A model generated the notes under the pieces. That model saw only the letters and a list, made by a program, of their open reading frames with translations, was not told where the DNA came from and ran no database searches. From a bacterium (GTDB lineage: Bacteria; Zhuqueibacterota; QNDG01; DSAB01): a DNA stretch of 64,000 bases. The position numbers and the translations under genes are program-made. Shown here in pieces: positions 10,320-20,614 of this stretch. The DNA is taken from positions 58,912 to 122,911 of the forward strand of contig JAFGDT010000107.1 of NCBI GenBank assembly GCA_016931965.1, in the 5' to 3' direction. Numbering within the stretch: the stretch's first letter is position 1; every line of letters begins with the position of its first letter.

Positions 10320-11225
10320 TTAGACTCCAGCAATGATTTTGTCCATACGTTCACTGACGTCTTTCAGATACTCCAAATCGCCACCGGGTAACTCGGCATT
10401 GATAAAACTGTTGTATCCAATGTCGCTTAAAGCCCGTCGTACTTCAGGCCAATCAATTGTTCCATCTCTGAGGTTGACAAAACTTTTGTTTATTTCATTG
10501 AATCCCTTAATATGAATTCTGACAATCAGTTCACCAAGTGTCATGATCCAGTCCTGAGGATAACCGTAAAGCACGATATTCCCCACATCAAAATAGGCTC
10601 TGAAATAAGGACTGTTCATTTCTTCGATATAGCGGCGGAATTCCAGCGGACTGAGCAGAAATTTGTTCCAGACATTTTCAATGGCGATGATGATGCCGAG
10701 CTCTTCGGCAAGTGGTAGTAATCTTTTTATATTTCTCTGAGATCGCACATAAGCGTCCTTATACATGGTTTCGGCATTTACCACAGCGGGTACCAGCAGG
10801 ACGACGCCTGCACCCAGGGCTTTGGCATTACGGAGCGACATTTCCATGCCTTCGATACCCATCTCTACAACGGACGGATCCGCACTTGAAAGGGGATACT
10901 GCCAATGCCTCTGATTCATAATCGAGTGAATTTCGACACCGCTTTGGGCTGCGGCTTGATTGAATTCCTCTACTTTTTGCTGGTCGTCCAGTGTCGGGAT
11001 TTCGATCCCGTCGAATCCCATCTCTTTTGCGGCCTGAAATCTTTCCGAAACGCTTAATTCTTCCGGAAACATGTTGTAGTAAAGGCTTTTTTTCAACTGG
11101 CCCTGAAAGGGTTGTCCGCCCATTGCGCTGGTCATCATATCCGTATTGAAAAATACCATGCTGCCCAGTGATCCTGCAATGGAGGTTTTAATAAAAGAGC
11201 GTCGAGATAATCCTTTATTTTTCAT
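10320..11225 (-). CDS. Tat-exported sugar phosphate isomerase/epimerase-like TIM-barrel protein
   Basis: A 301-residue protein of the AP-endonuclease-2/xylose-isomerase-like fold. It has a Tat signal (LSRRSFIKTSIAGSLGSM), then blocks typical of the family: AAKEMGFDGIEIPTLD, a conserved Glu in IIAIENVWNKF, AYFDVGNIV with the metal-site Asp, and HIKGFNE. The metal ligands Glu, Asp, His and a final Glu (INAELPGGD) are all traceable. The start has AGGAG 7 bases upstream. It is first in the operon with the Gfo/Idh oxidoreductase and the PIG-L deacetylase. Substrate not identifiable; keto-sugar or cyclitol epimerisation is the usual role. Confidence 0.9.
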   Translation of the reverse strand: MKNKGLSRRSFIKTSIAGSLGSMVFFNTDMMTSAMGGQPFQGQLKKSLYYNMFPEELSVSERFQAAKEMGFDGIEIPTLDDQQKVEEFNQAAAQSGVEIHSIMNQRHWQYPLSSADPSVVEMGIEGMEMSLRNAKALGAGVVLLVPAVVNAETMYKDAYVRSQRNIKRLLPLAEELGIIIAIENVWNKFLLSPLEFRRYIEEMNSPYFRAYFDVGNIVLYGYPQDWIMTLGELIVRIHIKGFNEINKSFVNLRDGTIDWPEVRRALSDIGYNSFINAELPGGDLEYLKDVSERMDKIIAGV

Positions 11226-11713
11226 AACACTTCTCCTGATTTACATTTCTAATGAAAAAGTATTGTGGACTGTGTATTTGTGATGAATAAAATCAAACCT
11301 TCATATTTATTAAAAAGAAAAGAACAAATGATCAAACGAAACCGGTTGTGGAAGTTAATAAATTATCTCAATCTGGAAAGCAGTAGTGTAACGATATTAT
11401 TAGACGATCATGAATATGTGTTTCGAACATCACGATTCGTTGTAGTATGAATTCAAAAGAGTATAATAAATTATTTGAATAATTACAAGTGGAAAAGATG
11501 AAAAGGTATGTAAGAGATGGGGGATAGAATAAAACAACCGTTGAATGATTCGATTTATATAGCAAGCGATGTAAAAATTTCTTAAGAGAATGATTAATAC
11601 ATCTCTTATTTTATTATGTGTTTTATATGTTTTAATTCTCTTTTCACATCTTGACATTATGTCCGATAAAGTGTAAATTATGAACCAATTTCAAATTATG
11701 AAGAATAAATGAT
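11226..11713. other. AT-rich divergent intergenic region (488 bp)
   Basis: The spacer lies between the minus-strand sugar operon and uvrB. Apart from the uvrB promoter candidate I see no RNA gene, no long hairpin and no credible protein. A 61-codon open frame at 11265-11450 has no good ribosome site and no recognisable composition. Confidence 0.6.
11651..11679 (+). promoter_or_regulatory. Sigma70-like promoter of uvrB-purD
   Basis: TTGACA at 11651-11656, a 17-base spacer and TAAATT at 11674-11679 give a perfect -35 box with a 4/6 match -10 box, 34 bases before the uvrB start. No LexA-type box was recognised nearby. Confidence 0.55.
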
Positions 11714-13735
11714 ATGCCGCTATTTCAATTAATCTCCGAATTCGAGCCGCGGGGGGATCAGCCGCAGGCCATTCAGGAATTAACCGAGGGTCTGAAAAAA
11801 GGGGAGAAGTTTCAGACGCTTCTGGGTGTCACCGGTTCCGGGAAGACCTATACAATGGCGCAGGTTATCCAGAACATCGGAAAACCGGTGCTGGTGATCT
11901 CACACAACAAGACTTTAGCCGCTCAGCTCTACGGCGAATTCAGCGGATTCTTTCCCAAGAACGCGGTCGAGTATTTTATCAGTTATTATGATTACTACCA
12001 GCCAGAAGCCTACATTCCCTCAACAGATACCTATATTGAGAAGGATACATCGATCAACGATGAAATCGACCGACTGCGTTTAAAAGCAACCAGCTCTCTT
12101 CTTGAGAGAAATGATGTCATCATCGTGGCGTCCGTCTCCTGTATCTACGGGTTGGGCAGTCCGCAGGATTTTCGCGATCTCTTACTTTTTGTTGAAAAAG
12201 GGTCCACAATCGACCAGCGTCAAATCTTAGAGCGATTGATCGACATCCATTACACACGAAACGATATCGATTTTCACAGAGGGACTTTTCGAGTGAGAGG
12301 AGACATCATCGAGATCTTTCCGGCCTACGAGAAACACGCCGTCCGCGTGGAACAGTTCGGGAATGAAATTGAACGCATCACTGCGACAGATCCCCTGACT
12401 GGAGAGGTGATCGATGAAAAAGAGCGGGCAGCCATCTATCCAGCCAAGCATTTTGTTACAACGCCTCCCAAGCTTGAAACGGCGATTCAGGCCATTCTGA
12501 AGGAATTGGAGGAAAGGTTGGCTTGGTTCCGGAGTCAGGGCAAACTTCTTGAAGCCCAGAGGCTGGAATCCCGAACACACTACGATATTGAAATGATGCA
12601 AGAGATCGGATACTGCACGGGAATTGAAAATTATTCCCGTCACCTTTCAGGTAGGCGTGAAGGGGAGAGACCCTCTTGTCTCATCGATTATTTTCCTCAG
12701 GATTATCTGTTGATTATCGATGAGTCGCACGCCACTGTGCCCCAAATTCGTGCGATGTACAACGGTGACCGTGCACGGAAAGAGACTCTGGTTGAGCATG
12801 GTTTTCGGCTTCCCTCGGCCCTGGACAACCGGCCACTCAAGTTCGATGAATTTGAGTCTATGATTCCTCAGGTTGTTTTTGTCTCGGCAACACCGGCCGA
12901 TTATGAGCTGGTAAAATGCGGAGGCGTTGTCGTGGAGCAGATCATCCGACCTACGGGTCTTATGGATCCCGAAGTGATCATTCGACCGACACAGGGGCAG
13001 ATCGATGACCTCATCGCAGAAATTCGCAAACGGGTCAAACGAAAAGAACGGATTCTCGTCACCACGCTCACCAAGCGCATGTCCGAGGATCTCTCCGATT
13101 ATCTGTCCGGTCTGGATATCCGTGTTCGCTATCTCCATTCCGAGATAGAGGCACTGGATCGTGTCGAAATACTCCGCGGTCTCCGTCTGGCCGATTTTGA
13201 TGTCCTGGTCGGTATCAATTTGCTACGTGAAGGCCTCGACCTGCCGGAAGTTTCGCTTGTGGCCATTCTTGATGCCGATAAGGAAGGATTTCTCCGGTCG
13301 GAACGGTCGCTAATGCAGACCGCAGGACGGGCGGCAAGACATATCGGAGGCACGGTTATCCTCTATGCGGATCAGATCACCGATTCGATCCGCCGTTTTC
13401 GTGACGAGACAGACCGGAGACGGGAGATCCAAAGACAATTCAATGAAAAACAGGGCATTACACCGGAGAGTATCTATAAGAGTGTGGAAGAAATCATGGC
13501 CGCCACTTCGGTAGCCGATTCAAAGCAGGTTTCGATTGTATCCGAAAAACAGTTTCATTCACTCTCAAAAATGGAGAAGGAAGAAGTCATCGATCAATTG
13601 GAAAAGCAGATGGCGGCCGCTTCCGAACAATTGGAGTTTGAGCGCGCCGCTGAACTGCGTGACGAAATTGCCATGCTGAGAGGAGAAAAGAAAAAAATGA
13701 GAAGCCAGTTCAGGTACACGAGGAGGAGAAGATGA
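11714..13735 (+). CDS. uvrB: Excinuclease ABC subunit B
   Basis: Nucleotide-excision-repair helicase-like ATPase of 673 residues, full family length. Visible features: Walker A GVTGSGKT near residue 40, the damage-probing beta-hairpin region ([20 protein letters not shown]), DExx-box [10 protein letters not shown], motif V/VI ([14 protein letters not shown] and QTAGRAARH), and a C-terminal UVR motif ([20 protein letters not shown]) that binds UvrC. It loads onto damage via UvrA and recruits UvrC; neither partner gene is in the window. purD overlaps its last four bases, so the pair is co-translated. Its base composition looks clearly more G+C-rich than purD. Confidence 0.98.
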   Translation: MPLFQLISEFEPRGDQPQAIQELTEGLKKGEKFQTLLGVTGSGKTYTMAQVIQNIGKPVLVISHNKTLAAQLYGEFSGFFPKNAVEYFISYYDYYQPEAYIPSTDTYIEKDTSINDEIDRLRLKATSSLLERNDVIIVASVSCIYGLGSPQDFRDLLLFVEKGSTIDQRQILERLIDIHYTRNDIDFHRGTFRVRGDIIEIFPAYEKHAVRVEQFGNEIERITATDPLTGEVIDEKERAAIYPAKHFVTTPPKLETAIQAILKELEERLAWFRSQGKLLEAQRLESRTHYDIEMMQEIGYCTGIENYSRHLSGRREGERPSCLIDYFPQDYLLIIDESHATVPQIRAMYNGDRARKETLVEHGFRLPSALDNRPLKFDEFESMIPQVVFVSATPADYELVKCGGVVVEQIIRPTGLMDPEVIIRPTQGQIDDLIAEIRKRVKRKERILVTTLTKRMSEDLSDYLSGLDIRVRYLHSEIEALDRVEILRGLRLADFDVLVGINLLREGLDLPEVSLVAILDADKEGFLRSERSLMQTAGRAARHIGGTVILYADQITDSIRRFRDETDRRREIQRQFNEKQGITPESIYKSVEEIMAATSVADSKQVSIVSEKQFHSLSKMEKEEVIDQLEKQMAAASEQLEFERAAELRDEIAMLRGEKKKMRSQFRYTRRRR

Positions 13736-15012
13736 AGGTACTTGTGGTTGGTAGCGGGGGAAGAGAACACGCACTGACATGGAAGCTTTTACAGAGTCCG
13801 AAAGTCGAAAGAATTTACTGTGCGCCCGGAAACGGCGGCATTGGTAAAATTGCGGAATGCATTCCTATTGATGTCACAGATTTTAAAGGGTTAATCCATT
13901 TTGCTCAAAAGAAAAAAATTGATTTAACTGTTGTCGGTCCAGAACTTCCCTTAACGGAGGGTATTGTCGATCGGTTTCAGGAAAAAGGTCTGAAAATATT
14001 TGGCCCCAATCAGAAAGCGGCTGAAATCGAAGGGAGTAAGGTATTTGCCAAAGATTTTATGGCAAAATACCGAATCCCCACGGCACAATACCGTTCTTTT
14101 ACCGATCCTGAGAAAACAGTGCAGTATATCAATCAACAATCCACGCCGTTGGTATTAAAAGCAGATGGACTTGCCGCCGGCAAGGGTGTTTTAGTCTGTC
14201 ACAGCCGTGCTGAAGCCTATGAAGGAATCGATCGCATCATGCGGGAAAGAGACTTTGGCAATGCAGGATCACGTCTTGTCGTCGAAGAATTTCTAACCGG
14301 TGAAGAAGCCTCTATATTAACTGTAACAGATGGTGAAGATATGGTTTTACTGCCTGCAGCTCAAGACCATAAGGCAATCTTTGAAGGGGATAAAGGGCCC
14401 AATACAGGTGGTATGGGAGCCTATGCTCCAGCTACGGTAATTGATCAAAAGCTTTTGGAAATTATAAAGCAAAAAATCCTTTTGCCAACCATACAAGGTA
14501 TGAAAGAAGAAGGAAGGCCCTATAAAGGCGTTCTGTATGTTGGTCTCATGATTACAAAGGCAGGACCGAAAGTATTGGAATACAATTGTCGATTTGGTGA
14601 TCCGGAAATACAGGCCATTCTTCCTCTGCTCAGGTCGGATCTTATTGATCTACTGCTGGCTTCCGTTGAAGGCAATATATCTAAGGTTGCTCCTAAAATA
14701 AAGCATGAATCCGCAGTCTGTGTGGTGATGGCATCGGGGGGTTATCCAGGTGCATATGAGAAGGATAAAGTTATCAAAGGTCTCGGTCAAATCGATAAAT
14801 CCATTATTGTATTTCACGCAGGTACGAAGATTAAAGGGGATAATATTATGACTTCTGGTGGTCGTGTGATTGGTGTAACAGCATTGGGACAAACCATTCG
14901 GGCTGCCATTGATAGGGTTTATAAAAATGTAGGAAAAATTACATTTGATGGCGCCTATTACCGAAAAGATATCGGTTATCGTGCATTAAGTAGACAAATT
15001 ACAAAATATTAG
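13732..15012 (+). CDS. purD: Phosphoribosylamine-glycine ligase
   Basis: The GARS enzyme of purine synthesis joins phosphoribosylamine and glycine using ATP. At 426 residues it is full length. It starts with the nucleotide-fold motif [17 protein letters not shown], carries the ATP-grasp signature [15 protein letters not shown], and has the GARS signature [14 protein letters not shown] near residue 290. The ATG overlaps the uvrB stop (ATGA), implying coupling to a repair gene rather than to other pur genes, which is an unusual partner. The region after it to 15226 is AT-rich and convergent with ychF. Confidence 0.97.
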   Translation: MKVLVVGSGGREHALTWKLLQSPKVERIYCAPGNGGIGKIAECIPIDVTDFKGLIHFAQKKKIDLTVVGPELPLTEGIVDRFQEKGLKIFGPNQKAAEIEGSKVFAKDFMAKYRIPTAQYRSFTDPEKTVQYINQQSTPLVLKADGLAAGKGVLVCHSRAEAYEGIDRIMRERDFGNAGSRLVVEEFLTGEEASILTVTDGEDMVLLPAAQDHKAIFEGDKGPNTGGMGAYAPATVIDQKLLEIIKQKILLPTIQGMKEEGRPYKGVLYVGLMITKAGPKVLEYNCRFGDPEIQAILPLLRSDLIDLLLASVEGNISKVAPKIKHESAVCVVMASGGYPGAYEKDKVIKGLGQIDKSIIVFHAGTKIKGDNIMTSGGRVIGVTALGQTIRAAIDRVYKNVGKITFDGAYYRKDIGYRALSRQITKY

Positions 15013-15226
15013 AAAAAATTAATTGGTTTCACGATTCCCAGTAAACAATGAACAAATGATGGGAAGTGTTATTTCGATTATAATATAAAAATATAACTGA
15101 AAAAGAAAAGAGGTTACTTATTTTACCATCTAACTATAACTAGACAAATGATCTCTATTTAAAAATCGTTAATAGGAGAGTTAGCAGTATAAGATTTCAA
15201 TAAAAATAGGGATCGATCAGCAATTG

Positions 15227-16318
15227 TTAATGTTTCACTCTGAAAAAAATCAAATTACCATCCTGAACAACATAGTCTTTTCCATGAATGGATACCAATC
15301 CTCTATCGTGTAATATTTTAACAGAACCATATTGTAGCAAATCATCATATTGAATGACTTCGGCCTTAATGAATCCTTTTTCGAAGTCCGTATGCACCTT
15401 ACCCGCGGCTTTTTGAACCGATGTGCCTTCTGGAATTGTCCAGGCGACGGCCTCATTCTCATTTGCAGTAAAAAAAGTAATGAGATGAAGCACATGATAA
15501 CCTGTTTTAACCAGTTTCTGTAATCCTGTTTCTTCCAAGTTCATTGCTTTCAAGAAGATCAGTTGATCTTCTTGATTCAATTCTGCAATCTCTGCCTGCA
15601 CTTTTCCACAAAAGGTAACAACTGACGCATTTACAGATATTGCATGTTCTTGAAGGGATTTGACAAGAGGGCTTCTCTCAAGATGGTTTTCATCGATATT
15701 GGCTATAAAAATAACAGGTTTTGCTGTGAGTAAGTTTAATTCCTTCAAGATCTGTTTTTGATCATCGTCCAAGTTCATGTTTCTCACTTCAATCTCGGAA
15801 GAAAGCCCATTGAATATCGGTTCAAGCGATGCGACCATTTTTTTTGATTGTGTATCGCCGCTCTTTGATGCCGTGCGATATTTTGACAACCGTTTTTCCA
15901 CTGTCTCAATATCCTTGAGAATCAATTCAGTTGTCACCGTCCGTGCATCGCGAACAGGATCTAATGAAGAATAAGGATGCGATACATTTGGATCCTCAAA
16001 ACAGCGGACGATATGGGCAATCGCGTCAACCTGTCCGATGTGCGATAGAAATTGATTACCGAGACCTTCACCTTTGCTGGCATCTTGAACCAGACCTGCA
16101 ATATCGACAAATTCGAGTGAAGTGAAAGATTTCTTTTTTGAACCCACAATACGATAAATCTGATTCAGGCGCTCATCTTCAAGGGGAACAATACCAAAAT
16201 GGGGATCAATTGTACAGAATGGGTAAGCAGATGCTTCCACATGCAAATTGGTCAATGCATTGAATATGGTTGATTTGCCCGTATTGGGAAGTCCGATAAA
16301 TCCACATTTGAATCCCAT
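15227..16318 (-). CDS. ychF: YchF/OLA1 family redox- and ribosome-associated ATPase
   Basis: A universally conserved Obg-related P-loop NTPase of 363 residues. G1 is GLPNTGKSTIF, G3 is DIAGLVQDASKGEGLGNQFL, and the G4 equivalent is IANIDENHL. That NxxE form, instead of NKxD, explains the family's ATP preference. A coiled-coil insertion lies around residues 130-200, and a TGS domain closes the protein (GLVSIHGKDYVVQDGN). It binds ribosomes and is linked to oxidative-stress responses in characterised bacteria. It is a single gene here, convergent with purD and divergent from coaE. Confidence 0.97.
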   Translation of the reverse strand: MGFKCGFIGLPNTGKSTIFNALTNLHVEASAYPFCTIDPHFGIVPLEDERLNQIYRIVGSKKKSFTSLEFVDIAGLVQDASKGEGLGNQFLSHIGQVDAIAHIVRCFEDPNVSHPYSSLDPVRDARTVTTELILKDIETVEKRLSKYRTASKSGDTQSKKMVASLEPIFNGLSSEIEVRNMNLDDDQKQILKELNLLTAKPVIFIANIDENHLERSPLVKSLQEHAISVNASVVTFCGKVQAEIAELNQEDQLIFLKAMNLEETGLQKLVKTGYHVLHLITFFTANENEAVAWTIPEGTSVQKAAGKVHTDFEKGFIKAEVIQYDDLLQYGSVKILHDRGLVSIHGKDYVVQDGNLIFFRVKH

Positions 16319-16680
16319 GTCTTATGTTCTCCCAAAATAGATGATGATATCACAAAATAATATTTGAAGTTAAAGTGAAAATCAGATATTGTCAAGAAAA
16401 TTCTATGGATTTAATTTTTTTCAGTATATTGAAAGCTTTTCATCATTTTGATGATCATGGTGGCATTCCTTATTCATTGATTTTTTATTTCGCATAGCCA
16501 TTAGCACCAAAAAGCAAGATGATCTATTTCTGAAAATAGTTGTCATATTGTTTATAATAAAAATACTTCTTGACTTTGGTAATGAAAAATCTGATTATAT
16601 GGTATACCGAGAAAATTGTTTAATATTTTATTGAATTTATTAATCTATTTGATCGAGATTTGTATTTTTATGGAGGAACA
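16319..16680. other. AT-rich divergent spacer between ychF and coaE (362 bp)
   Basis: Mostly low-complexity A+T. A possible plus-strand promoter has TTGACT at 16570-16575 and TTATAT at 16595-16600 with a long 19-base gap, so it is only weakly supported. No RNA gene or protein is visible. Confidence 0.5.
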
Positions 16681-17280
16681 TTGATTATCGGTGTCACAGG
16701 TGGTGTGGGTTCAGGTAAAACAGTTTTTGCATCTGAACTAGGACAAATGGGTGCGTATGTGATTGATGTGGATAAAATGGCTAAACAGCTCGTTCGTCGA
16801 AATATCGATATCCAGACTTCCCTTAGGAGAACATTCGGATATGGCATTTTTGGTCAATCCAGAAAATTGCGCAGAAAGGAATTGGGCAAAATTGTCTTTA
16901 CAGATTCAACAAAGCTTGCTTCTTTAAACCGTATACTGCATTCTCCACTCATTAAGGAATTGAGAACTGAAATTGAGTTGCAAAAAAAGAAAGGGAAAGA
17001 CCAACCTATCGTTGTCGATATGGCTATTCTTTTCGAAACTCGATTTGAGTCGTTTTGTGATTTGATTGTAATCGTTGTTGCCCCTTTGGAGAAAAGGGTC
17101 GATTGGCTTTATAAAGGCAGAGGTTGGTCTTTTGAGGAAATTTTTTCTCGAATCCATGCTCAAAAAAGTATCGAACAAAATATGAAAAAAGCGGATGTGA
17201 TTATTGAAAATTCAGGAACATTGGCTGGATTACGGGGAAAAGCAAAAGGTTTTTTTAAACACTATGTTCAGGGAGAATGA
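16681..17280 (+). CDS. coaE: Dephospho-CoA kinase
   Basis: Last step of coenzyme A synthesis: phosphorylation of the ribose 3'-OH of dephospho-CoA. The protein has 199 residues, normal for CoaE. The P-loop GVTGGVGSGKT is at the N-terminus, followed by VIDVDKMAKQLV (the family's D-A-D-like segment), a lid and adenine region with VDMAILFETRFE, and an Arg-rich RGWSFEEIFSRI segment. A TTG start at 16681 is chosen because GGAGG lies 4 bases upstream; an earlier in-frame TTG at 16660 would add seven residues encoded by the ribosome site itself. It stands alone between two AT-rich spacers. Confidence 0.92.
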   Translation: MIIGVTGGVGSGKTVFASELGQMGAYVIDVDKMAKQLVRRNIDIQTSLRRTFGYGIFGQSRKLRRKELGKIVFTDSTKLASLNRILHSPLIKELRTEIELQKKKGKDQPIVVDMAILFETRFESFCDLIVIVVAPLEKRVDWLYKGRGWSFEEIFSRIHAQKSIEQNMKKADVIIENSGTLAGLRGKAKGFFKHYVQGE

Positions 17281-17553
17281 ATCGTAAATGACTTGCTTTT
17301 TTGATGAATGCTTAGTATTTTGTTTGTGCATCATGAAGAAATGAACATTCGTTCAGAACCTTTCAAACGTGAATATGTGTATTGATGTGTTCACCATTGA
17401 ATGATTGTAATTTAAACCACTATCATTTCAATTATCAAACGTATTCTTTATTTCTGAATAGCGTATGCTTCAATCTATAGGGACCGCTTTGGTACCTAAA
17501 GAGTTTAATAATCAGCAAAAAATTGAAAAAGTCTGCATAATGAGGTTTATCAT

Positions 17554-18624
17554 ATGTATTGCGTGATTATGGCGGGAGGTTCCGGAACGCGGTTTTGGCC
17601 ACGAAGTCGAGAAGGGAAATCCAAACAATTTTTATCCATTCTTAGTAAAAAATCATTGATTCAATCCACGCTTGAACGTTTTAGAACCATCGTCCCATGG
17701 GAAAATGTGTATGTTGTGGCTAAAAAGAGTCAGCAAGATGAAATTGAGAAACATGTGAGCAAAATACCCTCCACAAATGTGATTTATGAACCTGTCGGTA
17801 AAAATACAGCTCCCTGTATTGGATTGGCAGCTATTTTCATTCAGAGGAAAGATCCCAATGGGATTATGGTGGTTTCTCCTGCAGATCATTTGATCAAACA
17901 GAAATCTCGCTTCTCTAAAACAATCTTATCGGCAGTACAATTAGCCGACCAAAAAAATGGTTTGATTACGATAGGTATCCCACCCGGTCGACCTGCAACG
18001 GGCTACGGATATATTCAAATCGACGGCGAAGTGGGATCCATTGATGACATACCCGCATATAAAGTGAAGACATTTGCTGAAAAGCCGAATCTTGCTACCG
18101 CCCAACGATTTCTCAACAGTGGCGATTTTTTATGGAACAGTGGTCTCTTTATTTTTAAAGTATCCATTTTTCTGAAAGCATTGAAAGAATGTTTGCCAGA
18201 ACTCTATCACGGACTCATGAAAATTAAAAGATATATTGGAAAACCGCAATATGAAAATGTACTCATGCAAGTTTATCGACAAATTGAAAGTATTTCCATT
18301 GATTACGGTGTGATGGAAAAAATAAAAAATGTTTATCTCATGAAAGGAGAATTTTTTTGGAATGATATGGGCAACTGGGAACAGGTCTATCAATTGAGTA
18401 TGAAAGACAAAAATGGAAATGTCCTTTCAGGAGATGTCATCCTGCTCAATACTAAAAATTCATTTGTTTCTGCAGCAAAAGGCGTGGTTGCTGTTATCGG
18501 TTGCGAAGATGTTGTTGTTGTACAAGAAAAAGGAGCCACACTGGTTTGTAAACAAGATCATGTTGAGCATGTGAAAACAGTGGTCCAATCTTTAAAGAGG
18601 AAAAAGCTTCATAAATATATTTAG
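17554..18624 (+). CDS. manC: Mannose-1-phosphate guanylyltransferase
   Basis: Makes GDP-mannose from mannose-1-phosphate and GTP for polysaccharide and LPS precursors. At 356 residues it has the nucleotidyltransferase domain only, without the isomerase domain of bifunctional ManC/AlgA proteins. Signature motifs: MAGGSGTRFWPRSREGKSKQ (nucleotide binding, Lys), SPADHLI (metal Asp), GYGYIQ, KTFAEKPN and WNSGLF. It is followed within 8 bases by a PTS IIA-like gene. The upstream 270-base spacer is AT-rich and holds no recognised element. Confidence 0.93.
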   Translation: MYCVIMAGGSGTRFWPRSREGKSKQFLSILSKKSLIQSTLERFRTIVPWENVYVVAKKSQQDEIEKHVSKIPSTNVIYEPVGKNTAPCIGLAAIFIQRKDPNGIMVVSPADHLIKQKSRFSKTILSAVQLADQKNGLITIGIPPGRPATGYGYIQIDGEVGSIDDIPAYKVKTFAEKPNLATAQRFLNSGDFLWNSGLFIFKVSIFLKALKECLPELYHGLMKIKRYIGKPQYENVLMQVYRQIESISIDYGVMEKIKNVYLMKGEFFWNDMGNWEQVYQLSMKDKNGNVLSGDVILLNTKNSFVSAAKGVVAVIGCEDVVVVQEKGATLVCKQDHVEHVKTVVQSLKRKKLHKYI

Positions 18625-18631
18625 ATGGGTC

Positions 18632-19096
18632 ATGATGACATCTATAAACATTGTGGATTTTCTCAAAGAGGAATTTTTTATTTCGAGACTTGAAGAGAAT
18701 TCAAAGGAAACTGTCCTTAAAGAATTACTGCAACCTCTTGTTCATGCAGGTGTGATAAACAGTGAAAGTTTGGTTTTGGAAACCTTGATTAAACGGGAAA
18801 CATTGGGGAGTACGGGGATTGGCAAAGGAATTGCCATACCACATTGTAGAACATTGGCAATTTCGAATTTGTACATCGTTGTCGGTATTTCAACAAAAGG
18901 AATCGATTATCAAGCCATTGATCGTAAACATGTCCATCTTTTTTTTCTTATTCTTGCTCCACCCAATGAAGAAGAAAGTCGATATCTTCCTGTTCTGGGA
19001 AAAATTGTTGAAATCGTTCGAAATTCAAAAATAAGGCGATCATTGATTAAGGCCAAAGATTATACCTCAATGATCAATATCATAAAGAAGGAATAA
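18632..19096 (+). CDS. PTS EIIA (fructose/nitrogen-type) domain protein
   Basis: A 154-residue single EIIA-fru domain of the PtsN/FruA type. The phosphorylatable His is in GIGKGIAIPHCRT near residue 70, with the preceding family motif LIKRETLGSTG. No permease or other PTS domains are attached and no EI or HPr gene is present in the window. A regulatory IIA(Ntr)-like role is therefore more likely than sugar uptake. Its place between manC and the zinc-ribbon gene suggests a link to envelope sugar metabolism, but that is inference. Confidence 0.88.
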   Translation: MMTSINIVDFLKEEFFISRLEENSKETVLKELLQPLVHAGVINSESLVLETLIKRETLGSTGIGKGIAIPHCRTLAISNLYIVVGISTKGIDYQAIDRKHVHLFFLILAPPNEEESRYLPVLGKIVEIVRNSKIRRSLIKAKDYTSMINIIKKE

Positions 19097-19101
19097 GATA
19101 A

Positions 19102-19440
19102 ATGCCACGGAGCCAGTTAGAGCTATTGGTTCTCTATCAAGATATCCATTTGATGTTACAGGAAGCAGAAGAGGAAAAAATACAATTTGGATTTTCTGTG
19201 GATGGCATTGATGAACTAAAACAGGCTCAAGAGGAACTGGCCAAGAATATTGATGACCGTTTTTTACGAACATATGAACGATTAAAGACGCGCTATCGAA
19301 GGGCAATTGCCCCCGTCAAAAACAATATTTGTTTGGGATGTTTTGCAAAACTACCGACATCCTATTCTACCAAACATCATAATGAACAGATGATATTTAC
19401 CTGTGAGCATTGCGGTAGGATGTTATACTGGATTGAATGA
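19102..19440 (+). CDS. Small coiled-coil / C4 zinc-ribbon protein
   Basis: A 112-residue protein with a charged helical N-terminal two-thirds and a C-terminal four-cysteine zinc ribbon (CLGCFAKLP followed by CEHCGRMLYW). This resembles the C-terminal part of the longer C4-type zinc-ribbon family whose members have an N-terminal coiled coil; here the coiled coil is short. The function of such proteins is uncertain, with RNA or protein binding proposed. It follows the PTS IIA-like gene by 5 bases and is convergent with the GNAT gene. Confidence 0.75.
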   Translation: MPRSQLELLVLYQDIHLMLQEAEEEKIQFGFSVDGIDELKQAQEELAKNIDDRFLRTYERLKTRYRRAIAPVKNNICLGCFAKLPTSYSTKHHNEQMIFTCEHCGRMLYWIE

Positions 19441-19460
19441 GTGGGGATGGTTGCTTGTTT

Positions 19461-20588
19461 TTAACATTTCATCTGATAGATTCTGTAGGTTTTGTAAACA
19501 TGGCCGCCCAACATTTCTGAGGTTCTGTTCATGACTGTATTATTCTCGAGTATCCAGGACATCTCACCACGATGATATCCTTTTTTTACGGCATTATGCC
19601 ATGTGTCGATGTAAAAGATTGAATCAATCCCTTTTTTACGGTATTGATGAATCACACCCATGATGATGATCCGGATCATATCGATTTTCTTTGTATACCA
19701 CAAAAGTTTCAACAATCCAAAAGGAAAAAGCCTTCCATTGGTATGAATCAATGCCTGGTTCATATCCGGCAATGCAAGTGAAAAACCGACGGGTTCACCG
19801 TTAATTTCAGCCATAAGCGCCATTTCTGGCACAACAACCTGCTTTAAATTTTTGGCTAGATGATTGAATTCCTCTTCGGTCATCGGAACGAATCCCCAAT
19901 TTTTTTCCCAAGCATGGTTGTAAATATACCATACTTTTTTGGCTTCGTTTGCGAAATCCTTCAAATTGATCGGGCGAACGATGAGATTTTCTCTTTTGCG
20001 CACAATTTCTGCAACGCGAACGAGTTTTTCAGGCGGAGGATTTCGATCATTGATGTAGTAAGCATAGAGATCCATGGCTTTTTTAAGGCCAAATTGCTCG
20101 GCGAATTGCGGATAGAAGGGTGGGTTGTATGTCATCATGATCACTGGAGGAGAATCGTAAGCATCCATCAAAAATCCACAATCTTCATTTTGTGAAGGAT
20201 TTAAAGGACCTCGAAAAAGTGTCATGCCCTGTTCGATAACCCAGGATCGTGCGGCATTCAGCAGTATGGCGGCAACATCGAAATCCTCGATGGTTTCGAA
20301 AAATCCAAAAAATCCGGTTTTTTCTTTGTGAACTTCGTTGTGCTTATCATCGACGATGGCGGCGATACGGCCGACCGTTTTGCCCTCTTTTTTCGCCAAA
20401 AAAAATCGAGCTTTGGCATGTTTGTAAAAAGGATGTTTATCCGGATTGAGAAGTACCTTTTGATCCATAAGGAGAGGGGGAACCCAATGGGGATTGTCTT
20501 TGTAGAGTTGATAGGGCAACTTGACAAATGTATTCAACTCTTTTTTGTTGTGAACCGGAATGACGTCAATCACGTGTGATTCCCTCAT
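19461..20588 (-). CDS. GNAT-fold acyltransferase, candidate bacterial ceramide synthase
   Basis: A 375-residue protein much longer than a single GNAT domain. The N-terminal part has FVKLPYQLYKDNPHWVPPLL and FFLAKKEGKTVGRIAAIVDD (beta strands of the acyl-CoA binding fold). The middle has the conserved block FRGPLNPSQNEDCGFLMDAY, and the C-terminal half has a second acetyltransferase-like segment (PVGFSLALPDMNQAL to IDTWHNAVKKGYHRGEMSW). It directly follows a serine-palmitoyltransferase-like gene. Characterised bacterial ceramide synthases (bCerS of Caulobacter) belong to the GNAT superfamily, so N-acylation of the sphingoid base is the leading hypothesis. The start is ambiguous: ATG 20588 has no ribosome site, while GTG 20573 has GAGGG 8 bases upstream. 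Confidence 0.75.
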   Translation of the reverse strand: MRESHVIDVIPVHNKKELNTFVKLPYQLYKDNPHWVPPLLMDQKVLLNPDKHPFYKHAKARFFLAKKEGKTVGRIAAIVDDKHNEVHKEKTGFFGFFETIEDFDVAAILLNAARSWVIEQGMTLFRGPLNPSQNEDCGFLMDAYDSPPVIMMTYNPPFYPQFAEQFGLKKAMDLYAYYINDRNPPPEKLVRVAEIVRKRENLIVRPINLKDFANEAKKVWYIYNHAWEKNWGFVPMTEEEFNHLAKNLKQVVVPEMALMAEINGEPVGFSLALPDMNQALIHTNGRLFPFGLLKLLWYTKKIDMIRIIIMGVIHQYRKKGIDSIFYIDTWHNAVKKGYHRGEMSWILENNTVMNRTSEMLGGHVYKTYRIYQMKC

Positions 20589-20614
20589 TTTGAATTTGAT
20601 AGTTGGTGTTTATT

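Noticed and set aside
11265..11450. Small open frame in the uvrB upstream region
   Set aside because: No convincing ribosome site, AT-rich low-information translation and no motif.
12647..13138. 163-codon minus-strand frame inside uvrB
   Set aside because: Antisense shadow favoured by the higher G+C of uvrB; no start signal or motif.
15035..15070. TTCCCA/TGGGAA inverted repeat between purD and ychF
   Set aside because: Only six pairs around a 17-base AT-rich loop and no T-run; too weak for a terminator.
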